Source: Bacteroidota bacterium (GTDB taxonomy: Bacteria; Bacteroidota; Bacteroidia; Flavobacteriales_F; PHOS-HE28). From it: 25,283 nt of DNA. The stretch lies in contig CAUJFM010000329.1 of NCBI GenBank assembly GCA_963169595.1, positions 1 through 25,283 on the forward strand, read 5' to 3'. Below, piece after piece: positions 23,320 through 25,283 of the stretch; the first letter of the stretch is position 1, and each line of letters opens with the position of its first letter. A program made the translations under genes and the position numbers. The notes beneath the pieces were generated by a model, which worked only from the letters and a program-made list of their open reading frames with translations, made no database searches and was not told the DNA's origin.

Positions 23320-25283
23320 ATGCAACGAACTGTACTTGCCCCCAACACATGGGCCCGGGCCGTGAGGATGCTCTCTTTCGGAGCGCTCATGTCCATGGGC
23401 CTTGGTGCATCCGCCCAAGGCGGTGAGAACTGTCTGGCCCAGGCCGGCACCCTGCGCGGCTTCAAGCCCACGGACTGCCTGCAGGAAGGCGGCACCTACA
23501 TCGGCGCCATCTCCAACGGCGGCCAGGTGGTGCCTCCAGGCTATCAGGTGCTTTTTGTACTGACCAAGGGTGAAGGCCTTGTCATTCAAGGGGTCTCCAA
23601 TAACCCCATCTTCCCGGTGAACGAGACCGGCCTGTACACCATCCATCGCCTGGTGTACGACCCCAGCACGCTCGACCTGAGCATCGTGGTGCCGGGCGTG
23701 ACCACGGGCTTCGATGTGAACTCCCTCCTCATCCAGGGAGGCGGTTCCATTTGTGCCGCTCTGGATGTCACCGGTACCAGTGTGCTGGTGGACAACCCCG
23801 ATGCGGGCAGCCTGATCGCCATGGCCTCCGAGGTGTGCCTGGAGGATGGCAGCGCCACCGTCTCCGCTACAGTGAACGTGGCGCCTTACGTACCGCAGGG
23901 CTACACGGTGGCCTATGTGCTCACGCAGGGCCCTGGTCTGGTGATCGTGAATGCCGGTTCAGAGCCTGCCTTCGAGGTGAGCGCTCCCGGCACCTACACC
24001 ATCCACACCCTCGTATACGATCCGAACACCCTTGACCTGGGAGTGGTGGAGCCGGGCGTGACCACCGGTTTCGATGTGAACGGCCTGCTCATCCAGGGTG
24101 GTGGTGCCGTCTGCGCCGCGCTGGATGTGGCCGGGGCTCCGGTCACCGTGAGCGAATGCCCGGTGGAATGCACCGCCTTTGCCGGGACCTTGTCCGGCTT
24201 CAAACCGACGGATTGCCTGCAGCAAGGCGGTACGTGGATCGGTGGCATCTCCAACGGCGATCAGGTCATTCCCGCAGGTTACGAGGACATCTTCGTGCTG
24301 ACCCAGGGTCCCGGCCTGGTGATCCTGGCGGTCAATGAACAGCCGACCTTCAATGTGACGGCCACGGGTCTGTACACCATCCATCGTCTCGTTTACGACC
24401 CTGCCACGCTCGATCTGAGCATCGTGGTGCCCGGCGTGACCACGGGCTTCGACGTGAACGCCCTGTTGATCCAGGGTGGCGGTTCCATTTGTGCGAGCCT
24501 GGATGTAACAGGTACCAGTGTGCTGGTGGACAACCCATCAACGGGTACCATTACGGCCGAAGGTGCTGAAGTGTGCCTGGTGAATGGCATGGCCATGGTC
24601 TCCGCCACGCAGACCGTGGCTCCCTACGTTCCCGCCGGATACCAGGTGGTCTATGTGCTCACGCAGGGTGAAGGCCTTGTGATCGTGAACGCAGGTGCCG
24701 AACCAGCCTTCGAAGTGAGCGCCGTGGGTGATTACACCATCCACACCTTGGTGTACGATCCCGCCACGCTCAACCTGGGCATCGTGGAGCCCGGTGTGAC
24801 CACTGGATTTGATGTGAACAGCCTGCTCATTCAAGGCGGCGGTGCGATCTGTGCTTCGCTGGACGTGGCCGGCGCTCCCATCAAGGTGATCGCCTGCGAT
24901 GAGGAGTGTGAGGCCAATGCCGGCACACTGGAGTCCGATGCTTATGAGGCCTGCCTGACCGAGGAAGGGGTGGTGATCAGCGCCACGCCCACTGGGGACG
25001 CGTTCGTGCCCGCCGGATACAGCACGGTCTATGTGCTCACCGAAGGAGAGGGTCTTGTCATCGTGAACGCCGGTGCGACCCCGAGCTTCACGGTGACCGC
25101 GCCCGGCAGCTACACCATCCATACGCTGGTGTACGACCCCGCCACGCTCGATCTGAGCATTGTGGAGCCTGGTGTGACCACGGGCTTTGATGTGAACGGC
25201 CTGCTCATCCAGGGTGGTGGCACCATCTGCGCCAGCCTGGACGTGGCCGGTGCTCCTGTGAACGTGGTGACCTGTGAAGTGCC
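23320..25283 (+). CDS. Secreted repeat protein, cell-surface type (3' end beyond window)
   Basis: Open from ATG 23320 to the window edge without a stop (654 codons seen). The first 33 residues look like a Sec signal peptide: basic start (MQRTVLAPNTWARAVR), hydrophobic core (MLSFGALMSMGLG) and cleavage near ASAQ|G. The rest consists of five related ~120-residue units, each with YVLTxGxGLVI, YTIHxLVYDPxTLxL, PGVTTGFDVNxLLIQGGG and ICAxLDVxGxxV. YTIH starts at residues 106, 226, 352, 472 and 598 (spacing 120, 126, 120, 126). The units are beta-rich, have paired cysteines and no catalytic motif. An extracellular or T9SS-exported adhesin-like protein is the best guess; a C-terminal sorting domain, if any, lies outside the window. 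I do not recognise a named family. Confidence 0.85.
   Translation, partial: MQRTVLAPNTWARAVRMLSFGALMSMGLGASAQGGENCLAQAGTLRGFKPTDCLQEGGTYIGAISNGGQVVPPGYQVLFVLTKGEGLVIQGVSNNPIFPVNETGLYTIHRLVYDPSTLDLSIVVPGVTTGFDVNSLLIQGGGSICAALDVTGTSVLVDNPDAGSLIAMASEVCLEDGSATVSATVNVAPYVPQGYTVAYVLTQGPGLVIVNAGSEPAFEVSAPGTYTIHTLVYDPNTLDLGVVEPGVTTGFDVNGLLIQGGGAVCAALDVAGAPVTVSECPVECTAFAGTLSGFKPTDCLQQGGTWIGGISNGDQVIPAGYEDIFVLTQGPGLVILAVNEQPTFNVTATGLYTIHRLVYDPATLDLSIVVPGVTTGFDVNALLIQGGGSICASLDVTGTSVLVDNPSTGTITAEGAEVCLVNGMAMVSATQTVAPYVPAGYQVVYVLTQGEGLVIVNAGAEPAFEVSAVGDYTIHTLVYDPATLNLGIVEPGVTTGFDVNSLLIQGGGAICASLDVAGAPIKVIACDEECEANAGTLESDAYEACLTEEGVVISATPTGDAFVPAGYSTVYVLTEGEGLVIVNAGATPSFTVTAPGSYTIHTLVYDPATLDLSIVEPGVTTGFDVNGLLIQGGGTICASLDVAGAPVNVVTCEV
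23431..25283 (+). repeat. Higher-order 738-bp tandem repeat (A-B-A-B-chimera)
   Basis: Within the secreted repeat protein, super-repeat 1 covers 23431-24168 and super-repeat 2 covers 24169-24906, each 246 codons made of an A unit and a B unit. A partial third begins at 24907. The cysteines at residues 38, 284 and 530 mark the exact 246-residue period. Some DNA is unchanged between copies: a 26-bp stretch at 23773-23798 recurs at 24511-24536, offset by exactly 738. The fifth unit opens like A (AGTL) but continues and ends like B (VISAT, IVEPGVTTG), as expected from unequal recombination. Confidence 0.85.

Noticed and set aside
23431..25283. Repeats considered as a CRISPR array
   Set aside because: The repeats are long, imperfect, in a constant reading frame and encode protein units; there are no short identical repeats with unique spacers and no cas genes.

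Overview
The window comes from a high-GC (by eye roughly 60-65%) member of the Bacteroidota, most likely an uncultured Flavobacteriales-type lineage. Evidence: a gldB-gldC pair; a division/cell-wall (dcw) cluster in Bacteroidota order, with no murF, murB or ddl between murE and ftsZ; a MraY with a long extra segment; an FtsZ ending in NPYLHDNVD; -7 promoter elements resembling TAnnTTTG; little visible Shine-Dalgarno sequence; and an RprX/RprY-like two-component pair. No RNA genes, insertion sequences, prophage or CRISPR were seen.

Layout. Positions 2-1346 (+) hold gldB (5' end cut by the window) and gldC. Positions 1356-2753 (-) hold an alpha/beta hydrolase and the ribosome-assembly GTPase engB, with adjoining stop and start codons. 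Positions 2754-3123 are a divergent control region. It carries three TGGGN boxes at exact 10-bp spacing just before mraZ (a MraZ operator), a second two-box copy on the opposite strand, and likely promoters for both directions. Positions 3124-19443 (+) are one tightly packed run: mraZ, rsmH, ftsL, ftsI (with PASTA), murE, mraY, murD, a free-standing MurD C-terminal-domain paralogue, ftsW, murG, murC, ftsQ, ftsA, ftsZ and a yqeY-like gene, many joined by 1-32 nt overlaps. A hairpin terminator follows. Positions 19509-21556 (-) hold a sensor kinase and its OmpR-type response regulator, convergent with the dcw run. Positions 21636-23222 (+) encode a GT39-like membrane glycosyltransferase. From 23320 (+) a secreted repeat protein begins and runs off the window with no stop.

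How the genes work together. MurC, MurD and MurE build the UDP-MurNAc-tripeptide (MurE has the DNPR motif for meso-diaminopimelate). MurF must be encoded elsewhere. MraY and MurG make lipid I and lipid II; FtsW and FtsI polymerise and cross-link septal wall; FtsL and FtsQ support them; FtsA and FtsZ form the cytokinetic ring. MraZ probably represses the whole run through its operator.

The most unusual item is the intact 165-codon gene between murD and ftsW. It is a recognisable copy of only the third (C-terminal) domain of MurD, and it lacks the two conserved lysines of that domain. Its place in the operon suggests a non-catalytic, possibly regulatory or scaffolding 'pseudo-ligase'. The second notable item is the secreted protein built of ~120-residue repeats in an A-B-A-B-chimera arrangement.
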